DNA of 64,000 nt from Fistulifera solaris (GCA_030295235.1 AP026172.1:124001-188000); one strand, 5' to 3'. Positions 34,601 through 45,366 are shown, numbered from the stretch's first letter. Program-made: numbers and translations. The notes: generated by a model not told the origin, from the letters alone.

Positions 34601-35992
34601 ATGCGAAAGCCTATATCTTTCCTCGTTTCCATTTTTATCGTTTCGACTCGCTCATTTAGCATGACAGCAACAAACGGCAATCACATTCTTCAGCGAATTA
34701 CCCCGCAGGATGTCTCTATGGAAATTAAACATCCCGTCGATCCGCAAGCTCTCGAGCAAGCCACAGCTATTATCCAGGAACTCCGCAATGAGCAAGGAAC
34801 GGTGGCAGATGAATCGTTATTACAAGTTGCGAAGCGTCTAGGTGATATTCCGGCAGATGCTGCGTCGTGCATTGTCTCAAAAGAGGATTGTCGCGCTGCT
34901 TTCGAGGGTCTTTCGGAACAAGATCGGACAGCTCTCACCAATATCTACAATCGCGTCAAAGCCTTCGCTACGATGCAACGAAACAGTGTACAAGATATGG
35001 AAATGGACATTCCGGGAGGAAAAGCAGGTCACACGGTTTCCGCTTGTCGGGCCGCGGGTTGCTATGCTCCAGGTGGACGTTATCCTTTGCCATCTTCGGT
35101 CATTATGACGGCCGTCACCGCACGGGCCGCCGGTTGTGAAACGGTAGTACTCGCCAGTCCCCGACCGGCACCGATCACACTGGCGGCGGCGCACTTGGCT
35201 GGTGCCGACTTGGTCTTGTGTGTGGGTGGTGCGCAAGCGATTGCGGCCATGGCGTATGGCTCGGAAACGATACCGCGATGCGATGTCATCTGTGGTCCGG
35301 GCAATAAATGGGTGACGGCGGCCAAGTCGATCGTCAATGGACATTGTGGTATTGATATGCTGGCGGGACCTTCGGAAGTGCTGGTCATTTGTGACGACAC
35401 GGCGAACCCCACGGTGGTCGCGGCCGATTTGATTGCACAGGCGGAACATGACATTGTGGCACGAGCCATTCTCCTGTGTACTTCGCACGATATTATTGAT
35501 CAAGTAGATCAAGAAGTGATCAAACAACTGGAAAGCTTACCAGAACCGAACAAGAGCACTGCTGCGGAAGCATTGAAACAGAGTTTTGCTGTACTTTGCG
35601 ATAGTATCGAACAATGTATCAAGATATCGGACGACATTGCCCCTGAGCATTTGGAAATTCAAACGCGGGATGCTATGAAAGTTGGTCAATCTTGCATGAA
35701 TTATGGAGGGCTATTTGTTGGTGAGCACGCTGCGGAAGTTTTGGGAGATTATGGTGCTGGACCCAATCACACGTTGCCCACCGGAGGAACGGGGCGCTAC
35801 ACAGGAGGGCTAAGTGTTTTTAACTTTTTGCGCATTCGTACATGGATGAGAATTGATGATAAAAATGAAAGTCAATCTATGGTGGATGACAGCATCATCA
35901 TGGCAAGATTGGAAGGTTTAGAGGGACATGCTAGAGCTGCCGAGACAAGGAGTCTCACGAAAACACCAGCGTTTAAACAACCTAAAGTATAA
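34601..35992 (+). CDS. hisD: Histidinol dehydrogenase
   Basis: The product is 463 residues from the ATG at 34601. The first 20 (MRKPISFLVSIFIVSTRSFS) form a signal-like targeting sequence, so plastid import is likely, as for histidine synthesis in diatoms. The enzyme catalyses the last two steps of histidine synthesis, L-histidinol to L-histidine with two NAD+. Family marks are AGCYAPGGRYPLPSSVIM, GAQAIAAMAYG, CGPGNKWVTAAKSIV, DMLAGPSEVLVICD, the catalytic Glu-His in LIAQAEHDIVARAIL, DDIAPEHLEI, and the zinc-site His in GPNHTLPTGGTGRYTGGLSV. No introns or frame slips occur. The open frame extends to a GTG at 34490, but that part is poorly conserved. Confidence 0.93.
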   Translation: MRKPISFLVSIFIVSTRSFSMTATNGNHILQRITPQDVSMEIKHPVDPQALEQATAIIQELRNEQGTVADESLLQVAKRLGDIPADAASCIVSKEDCRAAFEGLSEQDRTALTNIYNRVKAFATMQRNSVQDMEMDIPGGKAGHTVSACRAAGCYAPGGRYPLPSSVIMTAVTARAAGCETVVLASPRPAPITLAAAHLAGADLVLCVGGAQAIAAMAYGSETIPRCDVICGPGNKWVTAAKSIVNGHCGIDMLAGPSEVLVICDDTANPTVVAADLIAQAEHDIVARAILLCTSHDIIDQVDQEVIKQLESLPEPNKSTAAEALKQSFAVLCDSIEQCIKISDDIAPEHLEIQTRDAMKVGQSCMNYGGLFVGEHAAEVLGDYGAGPNHTLPTGGTGRYTGGLSVFNFLRIRTWMRIDDKNESQSMVDDSIIMARLEGLEGHARAAETRSLTKTPAFKQPKV

Positions 35993-36700
35993 GTAGTTTG
36001 TAATGGGTGAAATAATTGGCGCATTCTGTATTTTGATGATGGTTGAGCTGCTCAAATGTAGAAGGTACTTCAATAAGATGATTCTAAGATTATGTACAAA
36101 ATAAGAAACATCAAGTAAGCCGAAATTTCCATTCACCAAACCTATTTAGGATACACCTTTAGCAAGGCACAAGCAGAATGGACTAGCCGTTGTCTTGTTT
36201 TTCACTGTCAAGCAAACTTTTCAGTTCATTGATTAGGGATAGACCTATTCAAGTAATTGTTTTCAGAAAATTGTAAATCGAGAGAGCTAGACCAGACCAT
36301 GCACAAAATAATAATGAACAAACCTTTGCAGGCGAGAAGTAGTACTTATTCTATACTGCGCCGCGTCTCCCTAGCCTCTGGACTCTAGTCGTCTCCTCTG
36401 TCGAGCTAGCTAGGGCCGAGACCATTTTTAAAACTAGTCCTTTAGAGTATTACTCTCTCGACTTGTTCATAACAAAGTAAGTCGCTTAATCCAGTCTTTC
36501 CTCTGGTTGTAATAAGATCAGGGGGACGATCGCGAAGGAAAAGCCTTAAGAATGCGGTTAGTCTAAGCAAAGCGCATGAGACCTAAAACCTGAATGGCAA
36601 ACCTCTACCGGGTACTTTTTGTACGCGTCACTCTTCCCTGGTACCGGTACCTGGTACGGTACTTTTACTTCTTGCCGGATAGAAAACACTTTTTAGGAGG
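35993..36700. other. Intergenic region
   Basis: It lies between the histidinol dehydrogenase and a small converging minus-strand gene. A nested palindrome GGTACCGGTACCTGGTACGGTAC lies at 36640-36663, the densest such cluster in the window. No gene is visible. Confidence 0.5.
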
Positions 36701-37195
36701 CTAATCGATTAAAACTGAAACACAAGACCAAGTACAGACAGGTTGATACAAGATTTCCGCTTTCTTAGTTGTGGGACTTGGATCATTCACCGTAAATTTT
36801 GGAAACACGTCAACGTACCAGGTATTGTGGACACGACATTGAAGCGTGACTGGGTGATAGTGTGAGGCAATTTCATTGAAAAATTCTGGAAGTTTGCATC
36901 GGTACGAAAAGTTCTGCAGTTCGCTGCGGAAGACAGTTCCTTGGTTCCTTGTCGACCCTAGGATGAGTTGGTTTTGGTTGCCTTGCCTTTCATTGCCTTT
37001 CTTTCGATCCAACTTCTCACGTTCAAACGCGAAGATCTCTTGATCCGAGTCATCAAAAGCTCATCCGCATAAAGCATCTTTTGCTCCAGTTCTTTGCCAC
37101 TGAAGAACGATAGTAGACGAATTAGAGAGAGCGTTATCGTGCAAGTCGAATTGATACAACAAACATTGCTCTTAGCTATACAATTTGACAGGGTC
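36701..37195 (-). CDS. Hypothetical protein, reading frame interrupted by one base
   Basis: Two overlapping minus-strand frames join into one coding stretch if the A4 run 37055-37058 (plus strand) gains a base. The sequence then reads YADELFDDSDQEIFAFERE, NQNQLILGSTRNQGTVFRS, FNEIASHYHPVTLQCRV, WYVDVFPKFTVNDPSPTTK and ends SVLID. With the start at about 37195 the product has about 164 residues; a later Met is possible. The second half has a folded, beta-rich look. I do not recognise the family. It is divergent from the gene at 37240 with little space between. Confidence 0.4.
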
Positions 37196-37239
37196 ATTGA
37201 AGGACTGCGCGTTTTTTCCCCTTTCAATACACTGTAGCC

Positions 37240-37998
37240 ATGTCCGACAAAGACGCACTGAGCGATCAAACTTGTCCTACTACTGCAGAATCGATAGAGT
37301 CAAGAGAACACACGCTTCATATGCGACGCTCTTCCTTTGTACAAACGCGCAGTATTTTAGTTATCCCGACTCACGAAGAGAGCTTGGATGAAGAAATAAC
37401 AAACGTTCTGCGGAGAGAAGCGCGTGAACGAAGAGATGAGAAATTTGAAAAGGCAATGATTGCGAATCAAGGAGTTACGTTTGATAGCATCACGATTCGA
37501 GATTATCCTATGACGGTAGGCGACAATCCGAGCGTATCATCCGGCCCTCCTCTTACCATCGAATGGGATCACATGAGTGAAGTTACTTTGTCGCTCGATA
37601 GTTACGAAGAATCTAAACCGGCTCCGAGAAATGGTCGAGAAATGATTGTGCCTCGGTTGGCGCGAGAGAAAATATTCCGCGACGCTGGGTTTTCATACAA
37701 TCAGTTGATCCGGTTGACGAAACCAGTCAATGTGGCTCGATTACAACGGCGAAAGACGCATTCTACACTTGGACTCAGTCCTTGGCTCGAAGTATACGAA
37801 AAGGCGACGCGCAAAGCCAAGAATGTAATCAGTCTCGGCAAGAAGAAACGAGAAGAAAAGGAATTTCTCAGACCATGGTTACAGCGGCCGGTTTCCCTGG
37901 ACCGCTCGACGGATGGTTCCACCAGTAAGCGCACTAGTTCCATGAGCGATGTATTAGAGTTTGAACAAATGCCAGAAAGCTTATTGATTCAGAGTTAG
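37240..37998 (+). CDS. Stramenopile-conserved protein, unknown function
   Basis: The product is 252 residues with no introns and no targeting peptide. A central motif (SITIRDYPMTVGDNPSVSSG, then PPLTIEWDH) and SLDSYEESKPAPRNGREMIV recur in many diatom proteins in my experience of such sequences. The GDNP-GPPLTI pattern marks this family, which has no assigned role. A helical segment REKIFRDAGFSYNQLIRLT follows, then a basic stretch with RRKTHSTLGLSPWLEVYEKA and KNVISLGKKKREEKEFLRP. The C-terminus is Ser-rich. I infer a soluble, possibly regulatory protein. Confidence 0.6.
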   Translation: MSDKDALSDQTCPTTAESIESREHTLHMRRSSFVQTRSILVIPTHEESLDEEITNVLRREARERRDEKFEKAMIANQGVTFDSITIRDYPMTVGDNPSVSSGPPLTIEWDHMSEVTLSLDSYEESKPAPRNGREMIVPRLAREKIFRDAGFSYNQLIRLTKPVNVARLQRRKTHSTLGLSPWLEVYEKATRKAKNVISLGKKKREEKEFLRPWLQRPVSLDRSTDGSTSKRTSSMSDVLEFEQMPESLLIQS

Positions 37999-38945
37999 CA
38001 ACTTCGCCTTTGGTTGCTCTGATGAAGACAAGCAAGATTGTATATTAAAAGGGCTTGCCCTAGCCCTTTATTTTGTAACATAATAATGCCTATAATCGAA
38101 GCTATTCCACGATGACCAAAGGTATTTTGAGTCTTTTACAGTTGACATACATTTACGTCGGCATCCTTTTCAAGGGAGATTAGTGTAGAAGGGGGAGATT
38201 CGCGACGTGAAAATCAATAGTCTAACACGAAATTCAGGCACATAGTGAGCCAGGGATAAATAAATAATATTCATGAATGCAACTCCATCATATATACGGA
38301 CCAAAGAGCTTCAGTAAGAAAGACCGTAAGACTATTTGGGAGAACTGAGAATGAAGTTGCTTTTGAGTCCGACAAATGAATCACATTTGGCTGGGACTTC
38401 ATAGTCGTGATCTTTTCCTCCGCTCCGCACGGTTGTTAATCAGCTCAAAGCAGCTCGTTCGGGAGTCCATGGTCTGAAGCAGCATTTATCTTACCCAATC
38501 GATTCTAAACGACGAAAATCGGTGCAAAGCGTGGTCTTTCATATTCACTGTTGCCACAAAGTGTAAATAATGACCTTTAGGAAGTTCCGGGACTGGAATT
38601 TAATTGAATCATCATCGGTAACCTTACTGTAAAGTTGCCCCCACAGATTAGAAGATACGGAGTACAAGTACCATAACGTTTCAATCATCATCTTACGGTG
38701 GCAGGCAAGACGGCCAGTGTCGAGCCAAGTTGAAACTTGAAACAGAAAGCTGCGGACTGTTTTTTCTTTCCGGACTACACCAGGTACACGACAGCAAAGT
38801 GTCATCCATTGCGAAGCAGAGAAGAAGGCAACCCTTTCCTTGTTTTATTGCGGTTCATCTTTTTAGATTCACAAAATCATCCTCTGCTGTGTTTCGTTGA
38901 AAGCGCTTTCGGCAAATGGTTTGAGGGATTACGAGTCTTTAAACG
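37999..38945. other. Intergenic region
   Basis: No gene is supported. A minus-strand frame at 38545-38805 shows no family pattern. A TACGGAGTACAAG motif (38655) and ACACCAGGTACACG (38777) are present. Confidence 0.5.
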
Positions 38946-40112
38946 ATGAACTCTTTGCTTTTCTTCTTTACCCTGGTTGCAACTTGTTCTTTATCCGCTG
39001 TGAATGCATGGACTGCGTCACCAACACGGTATCCGAAGCATTCTTTCACAAAACTGCACGAAAGTGTCGCGATTGATGGGATCGTTTCGATTTCGGGAGA
39101 AGCAGAACCGGAAAATCACGATGTCGATCATCTCTCTTTGAAGATTCATAACAATCTCGAGCAGGATATTGTCACACCGTTCGATATCGCACGGCGGAAA
39201 GTCTCGGATGTCCTGGAACAGTCTTTTCGTCCCGAAAACTTCTCGAAAGAAAAAAATATTTAATGCACTTCTTTTAACGGCGAGTTTCGGATTTGCCGGT
39301 TACACCATACTCAATATTGATAGCGGCATGACGCGAGGATGGACACAAAATGAAATTGCGATGCGCATCCCTCTCGACAACTGGAACAATTATGAAACAA
39401 GTTTAGCAGAAAAGCCAATCTATACGAAAACAATGATCAATGTTATCATATATCTTTTGGGTGACTGGCTCAGTCAAACAATATTTCAAAAGAAAAATGT
39501 ACTCGACTTTGATGCTGGCCGGACCTTACGGAACGGTTTTATTGGGTTGTGCTTTGGACCTCTGGTGCACGAATACTATCAATTTAGTGACACTATTCTA
39601 CCATTGGATAGTCCGAATCCTCTTTTGACACGAGTGGAAAAGATCGTTATGGATCAAACAATCTATTTGTCGGTAAAAGCGTCTATCTATGTGGCCGCTG
39701 TAGCGCTGTTAGGTACGTTGAATGGTGTGCGATCTTTCTTGTGAACAAAAACCATCACTCATTCTTATTTTGGGTGTTTGCAACAATAGCGGGTGAGTCG
39801 ATGGAAACGGCCAAGACAAATGTCAAGGAACGGATTGTGGGGATTGTCACGACGGCGTGGAAATTCTGGCCTCTCGTTCATTGCCTCACCTACACAGTAG
39901 TTCCAGCACAACACCGTATCCTGTGGGTGAACTGCGTAGATTTGTTCTGGAACGCTATATTAGCATCCATGACGGGCGCTAAGTCAAACAACAATTCTAA
40001 TGGTGATACCGTTCAGTCCGAAAAAGCAATTCAAACGAAGGTCCTGAGCTCCGCAATGCTATTGAAGCAAGAACTGGTTTCCGTCAACACCGAAGATTCG
40101 CTCTTTTCGTGA
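38946..40112 (+). CDS. MPV17/PMP22-family membrane protein, signal-peptide-bearing
   Basis: The corrected product is about 366 residues. A signal peptide (LLFFFTLVATCSLSAVNAWT, about 4-23) precedes a linker, then the four-helix MPV17 domain: WNNYETSLAEKPIYTKTMIN, YLLGDWLSQTIFQ, DAGRTLRNGFIGLCFGPLVH, VMDQTIYLSVKASIYVAAV, and AWKFWPLVHCLTYTVVPAQH with FWNAILASM. An intron at 39725-39789 joins TLN to AGESMETAK. The raw frame ends at 39263 in the A7 run 39250-39256; with six A's it reads KEKIFNALLLTASFGF and continues. The signal peptide suggests a plastid or other secretory-derived membrane instead of mitochondria or peroxisome. Family members are thought to form channels or aid metabolite balance. 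Confidence 0.75.
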
Positions 40113-40473
40113 ATTCGACAGGTACTTTGTTAGCCTCTTCTACGCTCGTGAGCACAAACAGTACGGTGGAAGTAATTAGCGGTGAAGAAGAATAGGGTTG
40201 TCCTCAACTGCGATTCCCCTCTGCGATTAAGTCCGCATGCACAAACGCATCACTGCAATGAACATCTTAGTATTGTAACTGTACTATTAATCTTTTCCTA
40301 TCCAACACCTCTGAACATGTCACGAACATAGTGATCCAAATAAGCTGTAGAATGTTTCTATTTTATTCTATTTGTTGATTTATCTACTGTTGCTTGTCGA
40401 CATTGATTTTATGCAAAAACTCGGGAAAGCGGTGAAGCATCGTCGATTGTACCATCCTCATCTCATTGACTAT
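40113..40473. other. Intergenic region between convergent genes
   Basis: AT-rich 3' flanks of the MPV17 gene (+) and the cyclin-like gene (-). Nothing else is seen. Confidence 0.5.
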
Positions 40474-41361
40474 TTACGCGGAGACAGCTTGTTCCAACGC
40501 CAAGGCGTCTTCGGCAATGTGTTCTGTCGCCATGGGAAGCAATGTTGTACGGAATCGACTCTTCCATATCAAAGAAAAGTCCTGTAGTTGCTCGGAACTG
40601 ACAAAGGTCCCTTGATCTCCCAGAGCACCCCGTACCCAGTCTACCATTTGCACGAGTTCGTTGTTGGGAATACCTAGTACCTTGCACATTTGGGTACGCA
40701 ATTGTTCGGAGATGGATGTGCCTCGATTGGATTCCACGGCTATGAGAACGGAGGCTACCAGGAGACGATGAACCGTGCGGGGCATGCAGTACGGACAGGG
40801 ACTATGCCCGTCACTACGCGGTGTCTCTACCGAGCAAGCCCGATCCATGAAAATCATCGCCAGAGCTAATTCTGTGGAAGACATTGTATCTTCAGAGTCA
40901 CTGCCGACGACAGACACCAGAGTGTGCAAGTACTGTGAAAGTTCGGGTCCCCATCGACGGGCACCTTTCGCGTTTCCTTCGTAAGGACGCTTCGCGTGAT
41001 AAACCGATATTGTATCAGAGACCGCGTTACTGGGATTTGGTGTAGATGCTATGCGATACACCGTTGCTTGACCTCCACGCAACGCATCTTTCGACTGGGG
41101 GAGCTCTTCCGTTTCGTCACGTATTCTTTGCACTCCAAATGCGTGTTGAGATGCCAAGAATAACCGGCGATTCATTTCGCCCGTCCATCGCAGAGCCAGT
41201 GCTACTTCTTCTACTTGATTTGGTAATGAGGAAGTTCTTCGTTGCAGATGCGGGAGGGGAATCTCTCGGACGCTAGATACCTCAGCTAAGGATGAGCTCC
41301 ACGAAGACGACAATAGCAGTAACGCGAAACATGATTTCGATAGGATTCTCATGATGATCAA
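40474..41361 (-). CDS. Cyclin-like (PHO80-type) protein with an N-terminal hydrophobic leader
   Basis: The product is 295 residues with no introns. The C-terminal half is a cyclin fold: LSQYLHTLVSVVGS, TELALAMIFMDRACSVE, then TVHRLLVASVLIAVESNRG and LGIPNNELVQMVDWVRGALG, the spacing of PHO80-like cyclins. Those partner PHO85-type kinases in nutrient signalling. The N-terminus is unusual: MRILSKSCFALLLLSSSWSS looks like a signal peptide, followed by a segment of about 100 residues without known features. A secreted cyclin fold is unexpected. Either a downstream Met is used, the leader is misread, or the protein has moved to a new place. No frame slip is visible nearby. Confidence 0.6.
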   Translation of the reverse strand: MIIMRILSKSCFALLLLSSSWSSSLAEVSSVREIPLPHLQRRTSSLPNQVEEVALALRWTGEMNRRLFLASQHAFGVQRIRDETEELPQSKDALRGGQATVYRIASTPNPSNAVSDTISVYHAKRPYEGNAKGARRWGPELSQYLHTLVSVVGSDSEDTMSSTELALAMIFMDRACSVETPRSDGHSPCPYCMPRTVHRLLVASVLIAVESNRGTSISEQLRTQMCKVLGIPNNELVQMVDWVRGALGDQGTFVSSEQLQDFSLIWKSRFRTTLLPMATEHIAEDALALEQAVSA

Positions 41362-41940
41362 TCTGTTCGTTCAAACTAGTAATGGGTTTGTTGTTGGGAT
41401 TATTGTGGCTTTTGGAGGGGGAATAAAAGGCGTTTATTCCGATTTCATGGCCAAATGCCCGATGCACGAAATTTTCAAACGCGGAGTCGCGCTACCCGAA
41501 ACGGCACAAACCTCCCCCGCGACTTGTCCGTTGAGCATCTGTTCCGGTACTCAAACAGTATTTGGTCGGAGTCTTGAAAATAATTTTGTTCGTGAGACGA
41601 CTCACTGTATGATGGAGTGTTGGAGAATGGGGTGCGAGTGTGACAAAGGCAGTCCAGAACATGGACAGTGGTTATGTTGAACTGTACAACAATACAAAGT
41701 ACACGAGACGATGAAAAGCACAACGACAATGACCAACGAACTCGAGTGCTTTTACTCGTAAGCGGATCTATGTTTTTATTCAACGAGAATACTGCGATTT
41801 CTTTACTTTCTTTTGATGCTAGATTTAATGAGTCGCATCATTTCCTTCATCTGCTTTTTTAAGGCATCAACGAAAGGGGGTTGTGAGTCTATTTAAGGAA
41901 CTTTATCAATAAGGGGACGATCAGAATTAGAAGTAAATAG
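41362..41940. other. Intergenic region with a doubtful small frame
   Basis: A 109-residue frame (41351-41680, +) starts within the leader of the cyclin-like gene and has a hydrophobic start plus several Cys (CPMHE, CPLSICSG, CECDKG). I see no homologue and consider it doubtful. Confidence 0.3.
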
Positions 41941-42190
41941 AGTAGCATGTGGTGTCTTTACGTGCCAAGAAAATATGGGCTTGTGGTGTTTTTGGGTTTT
42001 GTCCTCAGAAATTCTGGGGATGTGGCGTTTTGAAGTCACAGAAAATCTGTGTATTCAGTGACTTCACGTGCCCAGAATATCTGGGAACTGGGAACGTTGT
42101 GTTTTCACGTGTCCAGTAATTCTGGGTGTGTGTTTCGTCACCCCAGAAAATCTGTGAATGTTCTGATAACTTTACGTGCACTTTGAATCG
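41941..42190. repeat. Degenerate tandem array of palindromic CCAGAAWWTCTGG units
   Basis: Five or six units repeat within 250 bases. The core is a short palindrome: CTCAGAAATTCTGGGG, TCACAGAAAATCTGTG, GCCCAGAATATCTGGGA, TCCAGTAATTCTGGGT and CCCCAGAAAATCTGTG. Most are preceded by TTCACGTG or TTTACGTG and a TGTGGTGTTTT-like segment. The unit length is roughly 35-50 bases. The copies are degenerate, so this looks like an old minisatellite or a cluster of binding sites. Confidence 0.6.
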
Positions 42191-43543
42191 GAAAGTGACG
42201 ATCAGATCGGCGTGAAATTGAAAGGAAAACAAAAAAAAATACTTGGAGTAAAGATAGAAAGCCGTTCGACAGTTCGACAGTGAAATACAATGTGTCACAG
42301 GTTCAGCTTGTTAATTAAGTACCGTTTCAACTTAATTGAGAGCTTGTATTGATACTGGTCCGGAACGATGAATTCAGATGGCTGCTCTGCGAAGGCCAAA
42401 TGCTCGCTACGGTTCTGTAGAGTGGAGATAGACTAGCAGTGTAACTAGGAGCTCAACTGAATGTAATGACCTTTACCGATTTGATGGTATCGCCAGGAAC
42501 TGAGTTGGAGAGGCACTTTTAACATTACAAGGGGCCGAACATGGAATGTTGGTGGGTGGAGCTATTAAAACGAAAGGGGTAAATATTGCGCAGAGGCGAT
42601 CGACATCATTAGTTTTTGACGAGGTATCAGGCATGTCAGCTTCTTCGCTCATGCAATCCGTCCCACCAGTGGTCGCCGTTGCATCGTGGCCAGCAGCTGA
42701 GTGTTTGAATATAGTCTCACAAAGTCTTCACTAGTTTTCTGATTGACCGCAACAATTTGGGCTGAAGAGCAGTCGGATGTGGATGCAACAATTGAGTCAC
42801 AAAGCTCTATTCGACTTCAAACCAGATTTTTCATAGCTTCAATCATCTTCGTCTCATTGACAAGTTGATTCAGTTTCCTTTCATTGGTGTCCATAGGTCC
42901 AATGTCAGGTGCCTCGGTATCTTGGCCCATCCAGAAAAGTGGCTCATTGGGGAAACATCCGTCACAATGCACGGTCTACGCAAAGGGACACCGCATCATA
43001 TCGCGAAATTCCTCAAGGAGTATAGGTTCACAGAAAAAGCCTGCGTCGGATACTGGTAGGACGTAACCTGTGACCAGTCTCTCGAAAAGGTAAAATTGCA
43101 ACCTAGGAGATCTTTATAAGCCAGAACAAAGGCGTCGTTGGAAGCCAGACTGTCTAACTTGCTTTGAAATCTTACAAATAAAATGCTACTTGATCTACTT
43201 GCAGAATTTGAACGATAAAGGTCTAAACGACGTCTAAAGCCGTTGTTGTGCGATAAGGAAACCACAGCTTAGAGTATATCTTTCGTTGCGACTCCTCATG
43301 AGAACGCTTGGATAATTGTAGAAGAACAAAAAAATTTTAGGAGCTCAGCAGTTCCTTGAAAAGAGTAATAATCCCCGACTGGATTCAGTCACGAAAGATG
43401 AGACTCGAGTTGTTTTGATTTTTGACTCTTCAGGTACGAGAAGCGTCAACATAAAACCAATTGCTTTCGTTTTCGTCCAAGTTGATTATTACTCTTTGCC
43501 TGCAAGCTATTAAAACCAATATCAAGAAATACTCGTCGGTATT
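42191..43543. other. Intergenic region, possibly holding an old gene remnant
   Basis: No intact gene is seen. The minus strand between about 43000 and 42640 has coding-like text (PLFWMGQDTEAPDIGPMDTN, then LNQLVNETKMIEAMKNLV) broken by stops, which may be a decayed gene. A palindrome copy (CGACTGGATTCAGTCACG) lies at 43376-43393, about 150 bases before the MFS gene. Confidence 0.35.
43376..43393. repeat. Recurrent palindrome copy 5
   Basis: CGACTGGATTCAGTCACG; spacer is one base shorter. Confidence 0.5.
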
Positions 43544-45094
43544 ATGACGGCTTGTGTTCCTGCTTTCCGAGGGCCGCATGTTGTTACTTGCTGCTGGCTA
43601 GCCACCTTATTTCTGTTGCCGTCATCATCGAATGCATTATTTCTATCGACCAACCGGCGCTGCAACAGAAACGGCAAAATACCAATAAGAAGTAAAATTT
43701 TTCCTTCCATGTGCGATCGAAATGCGTGCTTCACGGAATTTTGGAGACTGAGAGGTGGAGCACTTTCAGATGATCATGAGAACAACGCATCCTCGTCGTG
43801 GAGAAAGAATCCGAATTCAACTCAGCGAGGCATGTCAGTATCATTGGCAGTGACATATCTAACTGTCATGGGAGCGAAGTGCGCCCTGCCGTCGGTCCTT
43901 TCTTTATTGACGGCGCCATCGACCGGACTAACTTTTCCAGTCGGAAAAGTGCCTTCCGAGCTGATTGCGAAACAACTCACGCTATCGACCATGGCTATAG
44001 CTGTCGGGAAATTAGTGCTAGGGCCGGTCATTGACTATTATGGCGGGGTCTTGTCTCTCAAAGTTGCCTTACTTGCACTGGCAGCGGCCATGGGAATCAT
44101 TTCATCGAGTCAGTCGTTTCATGTGTTCGCCGTGGCATGGATCTGTGTCGATTTCATCTTCAGCTCCTGTTGGGCAGCTTGCATTCATGCCATTCATCAA
44201 ACCTTCCCTTCTCAACAGTGGGCAACACAGATTGGATACCTGGCTGCGGCAGCGCGGACAGGGAATGCGTTGGCGTTCACATTGTTCGCGTGGGTACTAC
44301 ATATTGCCCAGCCGTTCACACGACAAGCTTGGAGGCCGGTTTTTGGCCTCGCGGCGATGTTGCAATTTGTACCGGTATTTCTCCTAACATTCTTTGGGGA
44401 TTCACCACAAACGCCCATTCATGTGGTACAAAGACCGACCTTGGTGGAATCATTGAAAACCGTTCGACACGAGGCGACGACAATAGATTTCTGGTTGCAA
44501 CTGATCAACCGATCCGCTCTGATGGTGTTTGCTTCATTTCTGCTCTTTATCCCAACGTTAATGACGCAAGTATACGGAACTACTCCTGCCGTAGCTTCTC
44601 AAGTCGGTTCTTTGTTTGCACTCGGGTGTCTATTGTCGGTAACAAGCGGATCGGCTGTATATCCCACCCTACCTTGGACGGGGAAGCTAAAAATGACGAC
44701 AGCGCTGTTGGTAACAGGCATATTTAGCTCAATGGGTCAATTAGGACATGTTTCTGGTTGGTGGAGATTAAACACGACAATAAGCTCGACGCTACTATTT
44801 CTATGGGGCCTGGCGGTAGCCATTCCGTTCTACCTTCCTTCGTCTTTGTATGCTCTTGCAAAAGGCCGATCTTCGGCAACCATCGTCGACATGTTTGATA
44901 TTGGCAGCTTCTTGTTGCTTTCGTTCTTCAATGGATACGTTGCAAGCTTGCGACACTCGGATCCAGCGGCGTGGGTAGGAACATTCCAGCTAACAACACT
45001 ATGTGCAATAACGTCGCTCTTTTCTCTATCGCTCAGTTACTGGAGAGAAGGACAAACAAAACGATACAGGACAAAAAGTATAAAATCTGCATAG
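43544..45094 (+). CDS. MFS transporter with an N-terminal targeting region
   Basis: The product is 516 residues with no introns. The N-terminus has a hydrophobic signal (CCWLATLFLLPSSSNALF, about 16-33) with an Ala-Leu-Phe end that recalls the diatom plastid signal, then a polar stretch to about residue 95. About 12 membrane segments follow, for example VSLAVTYLTVMGAKCALPS, KVALLALAAAMGIISSS, VAWICVDFIFSSCWAACIH and FGLAAMLQFVPVFLLTFFG. The loop KLVLGPVIDYYGG matches the MFS loop 2-3 signature. The fold resembles glycerol-3-phosphate/organophosphate antiporters, but the substrate cannot be named. Plastid-envelope placement is an inference from the leader. Confidence 0.75.
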   Translation: MTACVPAFRGPHVVTCCWLATLFLLPSSSNALFLSTNRRCNRNGKIPIRSKIFPSMCDRNACFTEFWRLRGGALSDDHENNASSSWRKNPNSTQRGMSVSLAVTYLTVMGAKCALPSVLSLLTAPSTGLTFPVGKVPSELIAKQLTLSTMAIAVGKLVLGPVIDYYGGVLSLKVALLALAAAMGIISSSQSFHVFAVAWICVDFIFSSCWAACIHAIHQTFPSQQWATQIGYLAAAARTGNALAFTLFAWVLHIAQPFTRQAWRPVFGLAAMLQFVPVFLLTFFGDSPQTPIHVVQRPTLVESLKTVRHEATTIDFWLQLINRSALMVFASFLLFIPTLMTQVYGTTPAVASQVGSLFALGCLLSVTSGSAVYPTLPWTGKLKMTTALLVTGIFSSMGQLGHVSGWWRLNTTISSTLLFLWGLAVAIPFYLPSSLYALAKGRSSATIVDMFDIGSFLLLSFFNGYVASLRHSDPAAWVGTFQLTTLCAITSLFSLSLSYWREGQTKRYRTKSIKSA

Positions 45095-45366
45095 AAGATA
45101 AACATGTTGAATTTTAAATATACTACTCCGTATCTTGTTACAAATTATCACCATTTCGTCATGTAACATTCGTCAAACCTAACTCGTTCCACAGTCATTA
45201 GGTGACGAAGCTATGATAAAACATTAAAAGCTCTCAAACACACACATCTTCATAGACTAGGCCATCATTCTTTCATCCCCTCCCTTTTGTCTCTCAATCG
45301 GGACTCGCATCATTCGTCCCTAGGCATGTCGAGTCCGGCGTATGACGCTTCTATTGTATTTGTCGC

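Noticed and set aside
41351-41680. 109-residue frame with several Cys, overlapping the start of the cyclin-like gene
   Set aside because: No recognisable family and a doubtful start; kept only as a note in the intergenic entry.
42640-43000. Retrotransposon remnant on the minus strand
   Set aside because: Text looks coding-like, but I see no reverse transcriptase, integrase or gag motif and no long terminal repeats.
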